Origin: Roridomyces roridus | Taxonomy: Eukaryota > Basidiomycota > Agaricomycetes > Agaricales > Mycenaceae | Reading direction: 5' to 3' | Assembly (NCBI GenBank): GCA_029378245.1 | Contig: JARKIF010000020.1 | Span: forward strand, 558,001-622,000 | Length of the DNA: 64,000 nt | Translations under genes and position numbers: made by a program | Notes under the pieces: model-generated | Told to the model about the DNA's origin: nothing | The model's input: the letters and a program-made list of their open reading frames with translations, nothing else | The model's database searches: none | Part shown: piece by piece, positions 22,472 through 32,650 of the stretch | How positions within the stretch are numbered: the first letter of the stretch is position 1 | Layout of the letters: each line of letters starts with the position of its first letter

Positions 22472-23998
22472 ATGAGGCATGGCGCGGGGTAATGCTATTG
22501 GAATCGTTGTTGATGTCGATGTCGAAAACCGAGTGCAAGCCACGCATTGTTAGTCTGATGTCACCGGCTTCGAGATCCAAGAGTTGTGCGATATGAGAAA
22601 CTGTCAAATACTCTCGCCAGTCGGAAATAAAGAGAAGAGATAGAATGGCGAGGAGGCGTGAGCGATACCGGATTGGAACCTGAGAGAGAATTTGTATGTA
22701 CAACTGGTCAAGAGATTCGAAGGGGGAGATATCCTTATTTGAGGTGACGTTCCGGATGATTTCCAGTTGCTCCGTGGGCCTGAAGTACTTGTCGTCCACG
22801 AACTTGATGACCGTGTCCGCATAAATGAAATATCCGGACGATTTATGGACCAAATATGACAGGACATCGTCGGACGGCCACGGTAACGGAATGCTTGACA
22901 TGGTCGAATGGTGTTCCTCGTGGATGCGCGCGAATTCACGGCGCAAGAAAGTGTACACATCGGCGAGCGACTGCTCGATGTTGATAATGTCCAGATCGCT
23001 GAAGGCTGGGTTATCGAAAATCTCGCGGATTTCCGGCTCCGGCCGGCTGGCGATAATGATTTTGATCGGCAGGGCATGATGGGGACAGAAAATGTCGCCG
23101 ATAGAGCGTAGGATTTCCTGCTGAACCCGGAGCCCATCGCACTCATCGAGTCCGTCGATAAGAAGAATCCGGCGTCCGCAACCAGGCGCCAAACGGCAGG
23201 GTTCAGTGATGAGGTCCTGCAGCTGGGAAGCAATGGAGGCAGAGACAAGTGTCGGGTTTGCCTCCACCATACTTGAAATGGGAGATTTCAAAGATGTTTC
23301 AAAGATGGCAAGTTGGTATGCGAGAGTGGCGAACAGAACGCGGCCATTGCTGCGAGTCGAATGACCCCGTTTGAAGAAGTAGCTTCCCCCGAGGCGTCCG
23401 GCATCCTCGAGACGCTGGGAGAGCGTCTGCATAACCGCGGATTTGCCGGCACCAGCAGGTCCATGAAGCCAGACCACGCGAGTGTCCGGATCGTCCAATC
23501 GATGCAACAGGTCGTTCAATAGATCTATCCGTGTCTCCGGATGGCATCGGGGTTGAGGGAAGCTTTCGGCCGAGTCGTATATGGCCTCCAAAGCAACATG
23601 GGGATGCAGGGTATCGAGACCTGGAAAACATGTCAGATTTGGTCGACCCTCTTGTAGTAGAGTAGCATACCTGTAGCCTGATAGATATGATTGACATTTG
23701 GTGTCGAAATATGTACCATCTCCTGGAGGCGAGCTCGGGCGGAAGTATCTGGGGCGGCCTGAAAAGTCGGCGTGGAGTACCAGTCGGATGTCTTACCGCG
23801 GGGCAGAAATCTGCGCTGACCATCCCTCTGCTGCGTATTTCCATTGAATCCTTGGTTCAAAGACTCGCGGTCTCCGATGCTACGAGCCTCCAATGCGCTG
23901 CTAGCCACAGGCGGAGCGTCGACTCGCAGGTTAACATCCCCGGCGACACTATAGAAGCTCCCACCATTGAACTGGAAGCCGGCGCTGTTGTTGAACAT
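22113..23998 (-). pseudogene. NACHT-domain STAND NTPase, 3' truncated
   Basis: Basidiomycete NACHT protein of the NLR-like STAND class. The start MFNNSAGFQFNGGSFYSVAG (23998) is the usual N-terminal motif of this family, and ARLQEMVHISTPNVNHIYQA precedes an intron at about 23623-23675. Then come LDTLHPHVALEAIYDSAES, Walker A LHGPAGAGKSAVMQ, FFKRGHSTRSNGR, Walker B RRILLIDGLDECDG, sensor IIIASRPEPEIREIF, HKSSGYFIYADTVIKFVDD, and the winged-helix-type tail HIAQLLDLEAGDIRLTMRGL and PRHASFRDFL. At about 22352 the family sequence stops and the frame runs antisense through the F-box-like gene (DETPLRAPNNHRCPSW...) to 22113. C-terminal effector or repeat domains are absent. NTPase core looks intact, so a truncated product is possible. 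Confidence 0.72.
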
Positions 23999-24448
23999 GG
24001 CGATCGAGCGTCGATTGTCGAGCGCCGAAAACCGGCGTGATGAGAAAGGGAAATACAACGCTTGAAGAGTGGGGGCGGAAGACAAAGCTGGTGCTGAAGG
24101 CAGTGCAGGCAGTGTCGAGGCAGTGTCCCACGGCGTCAACCGGAACACTTCGGATCAACGGCCCGGAGTCATCACAAAATTGATCCGATCCCCGCCTTTC
24201 TTCCGCTCTACCATATCTGTCACAGCAAGTCTCGAAAACGGCAGATAATTCCTCGTCGGCGGTGATGACTCGAGAGGGTCGATATTCCGCTCATCGGGCT
24301 CGGTCTTAGCTCGGTCAGTACATTTGGCGGCGATCTCGTGGCTCTGATAACACCGCACAGGAACGTGGAAGTCTGGCCCTGACACCGGTGGAAGGGCTGT
24401 GGAGACCCAGCTCACCTAGACGATTTCTACGCATCTCGACTGTACGTG

Positions 24449-24907
24449 GGGGTACGTGCGTGTTGACAAGATTCCGCTCTATTCGGGCTGCTCGACTCTC
24501 GGAAGATCCACCAGCAAGCTCTTGCAATTGGGAACGTGGCACCAGAAAGTCGAAGCAGCGCTCGACGATACCCTGGCTCAGCTCGGCACTGACGGCCTCG
24601 ATCGTACGTCTCCATGCGTCTCAGGTCTTAGTCGAGATTGCGCAGAGCATGGGCTTGTACGGAGGTGCTCATCGCGTATCTTAGTGCGTCCTCTCCATCT
24701 CTCGTCCCTCCCTCTTTCGTTCAACTGAAGCATATCTAAGAAATCGCTCCCCACCCGCCCGAAATCAGCCACCCCCTCGCGCATCATGTCCAACGTGACC
24801 GGGCGCTGGCTTCTCGCGCGAAGCTCACCGATGTGGACGTGGAAGCGTTGGACAAGCGTGCGGGCGAGAGAGGGACACAGAAGGGGTTCATTATGCCACT
24901 GTGGCGT
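24449..24907 (+). pseudogene. Possible gene fragment, unrecognised
   Basis: Three segments in plausible exon order look coding: VDKIPLYSGCSTLGRSTSKLL and LGTWHQKVEAALDDTLAQLG (from about 24457), then VLVEIAQSMGLYGGAH (about 24631), then EISHPLAHHVQRDRALASRA and a tail VEALDKRAGERGTQKGFIM (to about 24899). Donor/acceptor-like sites lie between them, but no clear start codon or last exon is visible. I do not recognise the family. It could be a small unannotated gene or a relic. Confidence 0.28.
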
Positions 24908-25405
24908 GAGTGTCTTTGTCTTCTGGGTGCGATGACACTGATTGGGATGTAGCTGTGATCCTGCCCAGGAAGTACATAGACTCGCTTTGAATTCGTGTCA
25001 AGGCCTACTAACCTAGCACGATTCCGCTCGTCGACTCGATTATCAACTTTCTCTGTCTACCTGCTGGCTTTATCTTTGGCTTGTTTCCTCTGCAAAGCTG
25101 ACGGTCGGCAAGACAAAATGCCGATTTTGAATAACGTTCACGGAATCCCGTTGGAATGAAACGCAGCGCCAATATATCTGTCGGAATGTCGACGGGATGC
25201 CGGTCATGCTCGCCGTCGCCCAGTCGTTCTTGGGCTGCTACCCTCGGGGAAACGGGTGGTTGGACTCTTGGCAATTGTACGGGTACCTTTCCTACAGGCC
25301 TTTCCAGGGAGGCTAGACGTGCAAAGCATTCACTCAATGGCTTGGCCACCACGAGTGAATTGGTATCAACCCCTTCTGGGATACCGATCACCTCGCAGCA
25401 AAGCC

Positions 25406-25418
25406 CATAAAAGCGGGA
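25406..25418 (+). promoter_or_regulatory. Shared TATA-type core promoter of peptide copy A
   Basis: CATAAAAGCGGGA, identical over 13 bp to the sequence upstream of peptide copy B at 27277-27289. The surrounding bases are also related, which shows the promoters were duplicated together with the peptide genes. It sits 50 bp upstream of the vestigial ATG of copy A. Confidence 0.5.
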
Positions 25419-25467
25419 GACCTACACCATTACACCATATCTCATCCCTCGCGTCTCGAGTCAATCA

Positions 25468-25644
25468 ATGCAACTGCCCTCGCCGTTACAGCTCTGTGCG
25501 TTCAGGGGGCTGTGTTGGAGCGCCAGTTCGTGTGCGAGTGCTGCGGATGCTCGTACGCCCTTCGATAGGTCCTTCGGCCAACTTGAGCTCATATGTTGCA
25601 GGTGCAACCCCACAGGCTGCGGTGGACCAATCACCGTCCGGTAG
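25468..25644 (+). pseudogene. Small secreted cysteine-rich peptide, copy A (broken)
   Basis: Paralogue of the peptide gene at 27322. The reading VTALCVQGAVLERQFVCECC and GCS, joined across an intron to CNPTGCGGPITVR, aligns with copy B. However, the segment after ATGCAACT is 22 nt shorter than in copy B, so the ATG at 25468 is out of frame with the cysteine-rich part and no other in-frame ATG lies upstream. The intron (GTACGC...TTGCAG) and the stop at 25642-25644 are kept. Most likely a recently disabled copy, unless an unseen upstream exon supplies the start. Confidence 0.55.
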
Positions 25645-27276
25645 ATTGGAGAGAGGGTATTCGCAGTCTCGTCGGCTACCGTCCGCGAACTCACGTCGAA
25701 TTCACAGGGATGTAGTAATTGAACTAGTTCTGTCAGGGCTGTCTAAGCAATTGAACAACCAAATTCCGCCTCATGGCTGCCAATTTGAGAAGCGACCCTT
25801 GGGGTGAGAGTTATTGCGGGATGAATTGACGCCAGTGACGGGACTGGCAACCATCCAGCACTGTGAGACCCGGGGCACATGAAAATCATGTCCCTCGGTA
25901 TCCCCCAATTCATGTCTGGATCGCATGAATATCAAAGAGACGCGCCTTAAAATCACCTGCCTTCCAGTGAAGTATGCAAACTCAATTCATGTGCGTTTTT
26001 GACGTTTTCATATGCCTTTTTCATGTTCTCCTGACATGAAAATGACCGGGAAGAATGTGAGCCCAATTGGAGTCATGCTGTACGACAATGAATATCATTT
26101 GCGGGGCACTGAATTTCGGATGGAAAGAAGATGAATTTCAAAGTAAATCTAGGTAATACAACAATGTGCTACCAGCACCCCGCCCAGTGTCGCCCCCGCC
26201 TCCACCAAAGACCACAACCGCATAGCCGGTGTCGGTAACATTCTCGGCTAGAATTCATCCTAATTAGAGTGTCTCCGGGCCATGGAGATCCACAGAACAT
26301 ACATCAAGACTGCTCGAGTTGCGACTAGCGGAGCGGGAGGCTCTCGAGGGAGTCCGGGTGCATCAAGGAGAAAAGTAATGGGTGAGGCACGCACTAGATT
26401 GAAGAGACGGAGCACAATTTGCTGATCACCACGCCGCGGACTTGGGCATATCTTGCGGGCCATGCTCGTACCAGGTCAGAGAGCGAATCAAACGGAGTCA
26501 GAGACGCACCCGATGCCCCCTGGCTTACATAACCAGTCTATTCGACGATTGAGTCCTACGACCAGTTGTGAGTGCCGGCTTGGGCTTCATGCCTGTAGTA
26601 CCTGGTCGGTGACGGTCGGAGGTCCTACAAGCGTCGTGAGGGTTTGGAACTGGCCGTGAGGTCTATATTACCATGGAGTATAGTCGATGGGGGCTCTTGA
26701 CGCAGAGAGGTGGAAGGGGAGGGTGTTAACGAAGCGGGGGCAGGAGGGAGGTGAGGGTTGGGACGAAGGAGTGGAGTGCTGTGACAGGCGTGACACCACT
26801 GACCTCATCCGCAGCACCCGCTCCACACCCGCTCCACACACAGGAATGTTCGCCTTTCGCAAGCCCGGCTGCCTGGGATATGCCACTCTGGAACGGTGTG
26901 CTCGTTAGGTATGTGCAGAAGTGCAATGGGCTGAATGAACAACACTCTAGCTAGTAGCTCGATCAATGCTCAATGGTATCTTTTACTTTGGTTTTCATGC
27001 ACTTGTCCCATGATTTTGGCTCGACTGTTCCAATACTGGAGTCCCTGAAATTCACCGCCGAGTGCATGATTTGGTACTTGGTGCAGAGTGAGTAAAACTC
27101 ACCGAATAATGCCTGAATGACCCGAGCCGCATGATCTATTCATTTCAGTCCATCGGCCCTGATTTTTCTTGTTCATGGCATGGCAACATGAAATTCATGG
27201 GCCGATGTTTTCACAGTGCAGGGACTTCGCTCGATGCGTACCATCCAACTTCTTGGGACCATTCCACGACCAGAAC
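25645..27276. other. Intergenic, no supported gene
   Basis: About 1.6 kb between peptide copies A and B. Open frames at 26453-26954 are short and low-complexity on both strands. I see no further copy of the cysteine motif on either strand. Confidence 0.4.
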
Positions 27277-27289
27277 ATAAAAGCGGGAT
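27277..27289 (+). promoter_or_regulatory. Core promoter of peptide copy B
   Basis: CATAAAAGCGGGA, a TATA-type element 33 bp before the ATG at 27322 and identical to that of copy A. Confidence 0.5.
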
Positions 27290-27321
27290 GCACCCACCAT
27301 CCGCTCCCATCCGCCGTTTAA

Positions 27322-27556
27322 ATGCAACTCTTCAACATCCGTGTACTCGTCGCGCTGACTGTTACAGTTCTCTGCGTCCAAGGCGCCGTCTTGGAGCGCC
27401 AGATAGTAGTGTGCGACTGCTGTGGATGCGCGTACGTCCGGATCTATATTCCTCTTGACTAAAGCTCATGCTGCTCTGTGCAGGTGTAACCCCAACGGGT
27501 GCGGCATCGGGCCTGTCTCTGTAATTGGATTGCCTGTCACTCCTAGCGCTATCTAG
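27322..27556 (+). CDS. Small secreted cysteine-rich peptide, copy B
   Basis: Predicted 60-residue secreted peptide from two exons (27322-27431 and 27484-27556). The first 23 or so residues, MQLFNIRVLVALTVTVLCVQ, form a strong signal peptide followed by AVLERQ. The mature part holds six cysteines in thirteen residues, CDCCGCACNPNGC, with the intron (GTACGT...GTGCAG) falling between the fourth and fifth. A hydrophobic tail GIGPVSVIGLPVTPSAI follows. The dense C-x-CC-x-C-x-C pattern resembles metallothioneins, yet the signal peptide points outside the cell. Role unknown; metal binding, a disulfide-rich effector or an antimicrobial are all possible. It lies tail to tail with copy C. Frame, splice sites, promoter and paralogues agree. 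Confidence 0.62.
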
Positions 27557-27680
27557 TTGCTCCCAAAGGCAGGACCTCAGGAACGCCCGAGTGCAGTGGA
27601 GAGAGTTGAATTCAGTCCGGTGGAAGAAATTTATTCAGGCGCAGACACAATGATGAATGCATTCGAGCGTCACGGTTTAT

Positions 27681-27853
27681 CTACTCGCAACCAGGGTTAC
27701 ACCTTCGAAGACTCAGTTAGTCGCAACAGTTTTGTCGTGGAATGGTACGTACTCGCAAGGGCAGCAGTCACAGTGGACGGCGCGCTCGAGGGTCGCGGCT
27801 TGGGCAAGTATGGCAACCGCGAGAACGGCGAGAACACGGAGGTTGAATTGCAT
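27681..27853 (-). CDS. Small secreted cysteine-rich peptide, copy C
   Basis: Predicted 40-residue secreted peptide. Exon 1 encodes a signal peptide MQFNLRVLAVLAVAILAQA, then ATLERAVHCDCCPC. A 50-nt intron (GTACGT...TCGAAG) has the same phase and position as in copy B, and exon 2 adds ECNPGCE and a stop. The conserved frame is LER-x-V-C-x-CC-x-C-x-CNP-GC. The hydrophobic tail of copy B is missing. Convergent with copy B, the two stops being 125 bp apart, so the pair is an inverted duplication. A TATA-like GGAATAAAAG lies just upstream on the minus strand near 27911-27922. A long plus-strand frame across it is judged spurious. Confidence 0.58.
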
Positions 27854-28360
27854 TTTGGACAGTGGCAGGGTGGGTGGGTGTTGGGATTTCCACAGTTGTT
27901 TTTTCTGCCCCCTTTTATTCCGTTCTCTCTGGAGCCGCGGGTGGAGATGAGTGGTGATAGCATCCGTCCAATTCAACTGAACAACGGCATCAGCATTGAC
28001 TTTGCCGCCCGACGGAATACTCCCGCCTCGTCGTACAATGAGACACTGCTTTGTATTGAATCTGGCATTTCGGAATCTCGGACGCTGACTGAATTCGTGA
28101 ATGAACTCGTTCAAATCTGGTCTAGAGTTCGGAACTCGAATTCCGAAGGTTCATCAAGAGTAGTCCGTTCTGAATTGTCCGTGCAGGGCAGCCACCAATT
28201 CATTAGCGGCTGTTGGTTCAGGATTCTGACAAGACGGGAATCAACTTTACCCAGGCCCAGTTGTACCTACGTACTGCGCAGGCGGAAGTGCGGCATATTT
28301 AGGTTCGTTTCACGGGTAATGGAGACCAGTGGCACTAACCCCATGCATAGCCTTGATTGG

Positions 28361-28368
28361 TATAAGAG
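28361..28368 (+). promoter_or_regulatory. TATA-like box of small secreted peptide D
   Basis: TATAAGAG about 40 bp before the ATG at 28409, a typical spacing for this genome. Confidence 0.35.
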
Positions 28369-28408
28369 GTGGAAGGACGCTACACAATAAGAAGACCCTC
28401 GAGTTCCG

Positions 28409-28673
28409 ATGTTGTACAAACTCCTCACCATTTCGACTCTGTCGCTTCTCTTCCTCGGCCAGCAAGCGTTGGCGATCCCGCGGTACGTCGCCTCCGATTC
28501 CCGGTCGAAATTCTTGGCTGAAATCCTCGTAGGGAGCTGGACCTCCGCAGCACCTGCTGCCCGCCGCCGTCGACGAATGGCCGCCGAGTGGTTCCGCGAT
28601 TGTACGTGCCGTTGAATACTCGGAGGCGGGATGCTGAGATATTAACAGCTGTGAGCCCGTTCCGTGCCCTTGA
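28409..28673 (+). CDS. Small secreted peptide D (unrelated sequence)
   Basis: Predicted secreted peptide of about 54 residues from three exons. The signal peptide is MLYKLLTISTLSLLFLGQQA followed by LAIPR. After an intron (GTACGT...TCGTAG) comes ELDLRSTCCPPPSTNGRRVV, and after a second intron (GTACGT...AACAG) FCEPVPCP and a stop at 28671-28673. Four cysteines (CC, C, C) and a proline-rich core. It shares the small size, signal peptide and location with copies A-C but not their motif, so it may be a diverged relative or an independent effector-like gene. An unspliced reading ends at 28615 with an arginine-rich tail and is less likely. Confidence 0.45.
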
Positions 28674-29108
28674 TTGCATGTGTATTGGACGGCACTTCCG
28701 TTGCGATGTGTATGAAATTTGAATATGACGAAGACAATATGCAATTATGGACCTCGGAGTCTTAACGGTGCGTACAGAGTGCTGTGTAAGCTCCTGATGG
28801 GATCAAGATCAGATGATGCCAGCAGACAGATCAGGTCCGTGAAAGATCCGCACCCAAAGATTTGGAACACATCAATCTGATGATGATGACGGTATCCCTC
28901 GGCAGCTGTGATGCATGTCTCGAGCACGGGAATTCCAAGGTGTCTCCCGCTCAACCATACAACATAAAAGATAGGTTACCAAGAGATCACGGCGGGCGTT
29001 TCCAAACATCAAAAATACGAAGCGAAGTGAATGGACTCCGGAGGGCGAAGACTATTTGTGGCTGGGTTGCCTAGAGAAGGTTGCACCGGTATCGATGATC
29101 CCCTCGCT
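28674..29108. other. Intergenic, nothing recognised
   Basis: Short non-coding stretch between peptide D and the glutaredoxin promoter; no repeats or frames of note. Confidence 0.4.
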
Positions 29109-29111
29109 CAT

Positions 29112-29118
29112 TGAGTCA
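29112..29118 (+). promoter_or_regulatory. AP-1/Gcn4-like site TGAGTCA
   Basis: Perfect 7-bp AP-1/Gcn4 core 164 bp upstream of the glutaredoxin ATG; a further TTACTCA occurs at about 29183-29189. bZIP factors of the Yap1/Gcn4 class control redox genes in other fungi, so regulation by oxidative or amino-acid stress is a reasonable inference only. Confidence 0.35.
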
Positions 29119-29208
29119 TTAGTGAGCCAAACCCAGAATCACGCGTCTGCTTCGTCACCTCGTCATGCACCCTGCACCTCGCTTACTCACAGCTCGAGCT
29201 ATGTCCCG

Positions 29209-29216
29209 TATATAAA
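29209..29216 (+). promoter_or_regulatory. TATA box of glutaredoxin gene
   Basis: TATATAAA 66 bp upstream of the ATG at 29282. Confidence 0.5.
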
Positions 29217-29281
29217 CCTCCAAGCTCGGAGACTTTCTTTTCATTCACTAGACTTCCATCCGCCCACATACATTAACAACA

Positions 29282-29733
29282 ATGTCTGAAGTGACTATCT
29301 CCACTTCCACTGCCGTCGAAGAATTCGTCGAGGTACCTCCATTCTCACCCACCCCACCCCCTTGATACTAAATAACTCGCACCAGCAAACGATCAGCTCC
29401 CACAAAATAGCCATCTTTGCCAAATCGCACTGCCCCTACTCGAAACGGACCAAAGACCTCTTCGCTGCCGAGCTCCCCGACGAGACGCCGGCGATCCTCG
29501 ACATCGACGAGCGCGAGGACTGCGCTGCGATTCAGGATTACCTCTTGCAGAAGACGGGGCAGCGGACAGTGCCGAATGTCTTCGTTAGTGAGTTGTCGAA
29601 TACTTCAATCTGCCGAGGCAATGCTGAAGGGATGCTGTGACTTGTAGACCAGACCCAGATCGGCGGGAACGACAAGACACATGCGGCGTTTGAGAGCGGA
29701 GAGTTGGCAAAGATGATCCAGCAGGAGGTCTAG
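29282..29733 (+). CDS. Glutaredoxin (dithiol, CPYS)
   Basis: Small thiol-disulfide oxidoreductase that uses glutathione to reduce protein disulfides and mixed disulfides. Three exons (29282-29332, 29386-29587, 29648-29733) give about 112 residues. The thioredoxin fold is evident: TISSHKIAIFAKSHCPYSKR with the CPYS active site, LDIDEREDCAAIQDYLLQK, TGQRTVPNVFV with the cis-proline that binds glutathione, and QIGGNDKTHAAFESGELAKM with the GG motif and final helix. No signal peptide, so most likely cytosolic. Length is normal for a class I glutaredoxin. The second intron (GTGAGT...TTGTAG) splits the Asn codon of VNQTQ. Intact. Confidence 0.9.
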
Positions 29734-29871
29734 AAAGCCAGACAAACAGAGTACTTGGCTACTCCTTTGCCATCCCTTGTGACGAGTGTGAATTGAATTG
29801 AATTGATTGGACTCGATGCATGCGTAGTAAGAAAAAAGAGGAAGAAAAGAAAGTCGTAGCGCCCCAGGATA

Positions 29872-29937
29872 ATGACCGATCCGGGAATCGAACCCAGTTG
29901 GAAGTTTACTGCTTTCAAGTTTCGAGGTCATACACGG
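29872..29937 (-). repeat. tRNA-related sequence (minus strand)
   Basis: On the minus strand the sequence ends CTGGGTTCGATTCCCGG followed by ATCGGTCA, a good T-arm (CTGGG/CCCGG) and 3' acceptor-like end. The 5' side has TGACC that could pair with GGTCA, but there is no D-arm and the anticodon region is not readable. It is a decayed tRNA or SINE fragment in the 3' region shared by two convergent genes. Confidence 0.35.
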
Positions 29938-29972
29938 CAGCATGCATGCATTCCACATAGAAGAAACAGACA

Positions 29973-31629
29973 TCACAAAGCAAGCGAAGCACTGAAATCA
30001 AACGGCGCGCTCGTGAGCTGCCCAGTAGACTGCGCTAACCCCTCGATCGTACTCCAATCCGTGCCACCGACATCAATCTGCCGCCGCGTCAGAGGGGAAT
30101 AGGATCGATGTATCAGTACACGCACCTCGTAATCCTCGCCCTGGTGGGGATCCGCATTCGTTATAAGCTGCCAGTAAAGCCACGGGACTTGATAGTTATT
30201 GATCTTTTGCACGTTGGAGTCCAAGTTCGCAGTGCGCCCGCTCCCGACGAGCGAGCCCCATTCCTCGACGAGCAGTTTCTTGCCCGCAGCTTTGGCTTGG
30301 CTGATCGCAGAAGGCATGTAGCTGTCGTACCCGCTGGAGAAAACTGTCAAAACTCGTTCATAGTATTTATTGTGTCAGCGTACTCGGTGTAATCATGAAT
30401 GGCAACGACGTCAATAGCACAGGAACTGCTGAAGAACGCAGATTGGACGCTTGCTGCGGCTGAGCCGCCGCCGGTGAAGATGAGTTGATTCTGGAGGATT
30501 GAAAGGCTCGATTGGATTCAAACCCCACGATCGCAGTCGACGCACCTTGTCCCCGACGTTGTTTCGAATCTACGGAGTTGAATACAAATCGTGGGTGTCA
30601 AGAGGAAGCGTACCTGGAGAGCAGCGTTGCAGATCCACGAGAGATGGCTCTACCGTGGGATGAATTGATTTAGTCCAATATAGCTGAAATGAAGGACACG
30701 AACGGTATAGAACGACTGGTCGAAGATCATGGGTCTAGACATTCTCGGTCAGTCTGCACATTGAAAGAAACACCATGAAGCTCACTCATTCTGCGGCTCC
30801 AATCCAAAAATATAGGCCGACAAATCACTCCACGGCTGATTCCCGAGTAGCGCGTTCTTATGACCGTTGAGGATGTGCGTGATGCGCTGGTTGAAGTTGT
30901 TGATGGCGGCAGAGTTGGTGTAGAACCCCTCAGTGCCGTAGGTAGAGCCGTAGATGTCGCCGCCTTCCAAGGCGTTGACTGGGCGCGGGAGTTCGTCACT
31001 GAAGTTGGAAAAAGGCGGGTGGAGTACGTACCGTCGTGCATTCCGATGAGAAGCTTGATTCCTAGCCCACCAATCCCGTTACGTTAGAAGAAAATGAAAC
31101 TAAGAGGACATACCCCGTGCATGTGCATCGACCTACAAGTATAATCAGCCCACCAATCCAATATCTGCCGCAAACCCATACCCACCATGAGCTGATCGAT
31201 CCGATTCAACACAGTATCGTCGTAGTTTCCTATACCGTTCGCCTCCAGATCCGGAACTAGCGAGTGCAATTTGCCCTCAGACGGTCTAATGAAGCCGAGA
31301 TGAGATGGGACGAACCGGCGACGCTATCACTTCCCTTCTGCCCCGCTCCAAGGCCGGTGACCCAGGTACGCAGGACCTGCGATACTCAACTTGAGTCCCA
31401 CGCTCTCGAGCGCCGACTGGAACGCAAGACTTACCTTCATCCCAGCAGCTTGCATCCCGTCCAGAAGTGCGGCACGGTCCGCGTCTGGGAGAGCCCAGGC
31501 GTAGTAATTCTACACCGAGTCAGTGCGCTCAGAATACAGAGCAGAGAAGATACGAACGTTAGATCCAGCAAAGCTATTGGCAGCCCATGTCGATTGGATT
31601 AGGGCGGCGAGAAGGAGGAGGAATTTCAT
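29973..31629 (-). CDS. Secreted GH5-like hydrolase, paralogue 1
   Basis: Extracellular (beta/alpha)8 glycoside hydrolase, most like fungal GH5 mannanase/glucanase-type enzymes; exact substrate not determinable. Signal peptide MKFLLLLAALIQSTWAA, then NSFAGSN, NYYAWALPDADRAALLDGMQ, DLEANGIGNYDDTVLNRIDQ, KLLIGMHDG, GGDIYGSTYGTEGFYTNS, NQRITHILNGHKNALLGNQP and YIFGLEPQNEPM with the acid/base Glu (NEP). Further on are FTGGGSAAASVQ, FFSSSCAIDVVAIHDYT, GYDSYMPSAISQAKAAGKK, LLVEEWGSLVGSGRTA with the nucleophile Glu (EEWG), and WLYWQLITNADPHQGEDYEV. It ends IDVGGTDWSTIEGLAQSTG...SASLAL. About ten introns. TATA-like CTTTATA at 31674-31680 (minus). A close paralogue lies at 45640-47287. Looks complete, about 400 residues. 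Confidence 0.8.
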
Positions 31630-31680
31630 CTTCAGTGCTTGCCTCGCTGGTAGTGAGGAGTTGCGTCAGGAGACTTTATA

Positions 31681-32650
31681 CGCGTACACATGGACCCAGG
31701 TAGGCCCCATGATGCGTAGGGTCATCTGTACATGTGCGGAGATTGATTGAGAATGTCCCACTATTGGCTGTATAAATAGATCTTGGAGCTTTGATACCTT
31801 CCTTGCAGACCCGGGTAGTGGGAAGCGCGGGTATGCGACCGTTTGGAGATAGGGAGACGTCGGTGAATTCGAACGTGGAATCGGAGACGATGAAAACGCA
31901 AGCCGAGCGAATCAGAGAAGCCGCGTGCATGGATGAGAAGGGCAGCCGGTCCGCTGCCACAGAAAACTCTCGTGAGCAAAGCGACGCTTGATGGTGAGAT
32001 CCAGGATACGCATGTGGACATGCATCCACGTTCTTGGATGTTGATTGAATTTAGATATCGAAGCCGTTGACACTGGCTAATGGTCCCAGACAGGGTCAAA
32101 AATCCAACAGCTCCGAGATTGAGAACGCCCATGCGCTTTTTCCTGCTGTAGACAGCGTCGCAAGCGAGCACACGACAATCCACGCCGATGTCCAGGGCGC
32201 GGGAAGAATAGAACTTGAAGAGAAGCCGTTCCGCTCCGCGGGTTGTCCGCGGGAGGAATGAGTTGGTCATGATGATATCGATGCGGCTGTCAGAATGTGC
32301 GGGATAAGTAGTCTGTCGGCGGAGGTTGCTCCTTGCCAGCGTGATATAATGACTGAGAACTAACGGGTCCGCTGAACGCAGGTCAATGTGGGCGACAGAC
32401 AAGTAAGTCTGAGTCGGCCGTAGTCTCTCTCTTGTTTCTCTCGACAGACTATGGCTCCGTAATCTCCGCGAATATAAGTCGGCCGGTGAAGCGACGATGT
32501 GCCGCTTGCATTGCGTTGCAAATCCATTAATGAACGGAAGTCGACGAGAATCGAGGAGGACCAATGAAAATGCCAGGCCGTGCCACTACAGTCAATGCGA
32601 AGGATGGCCGTTTGGAGCAAGAGATGTTGAAGAGATGCGTCAGGCATGTG
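31681..32650. other. Intergenic, no supported gene
   Basis: A 267-codon open frame on the minus strand (31761-32564) has no domain, no introns and erratic composition; I treat it as chance. Nothing else noted. Confidence 0.4.

Noticed and set aside
27557..28390. 277-codon open frame on the plus strand
   Set aside because: No domain, no introns and antisense to the well-supported peptide copy C; composition looks random.
31761..32564. 267-codon open frame on the minus strand
   Set aside because: No start context, domain or splice structure; reads as chance sequence.
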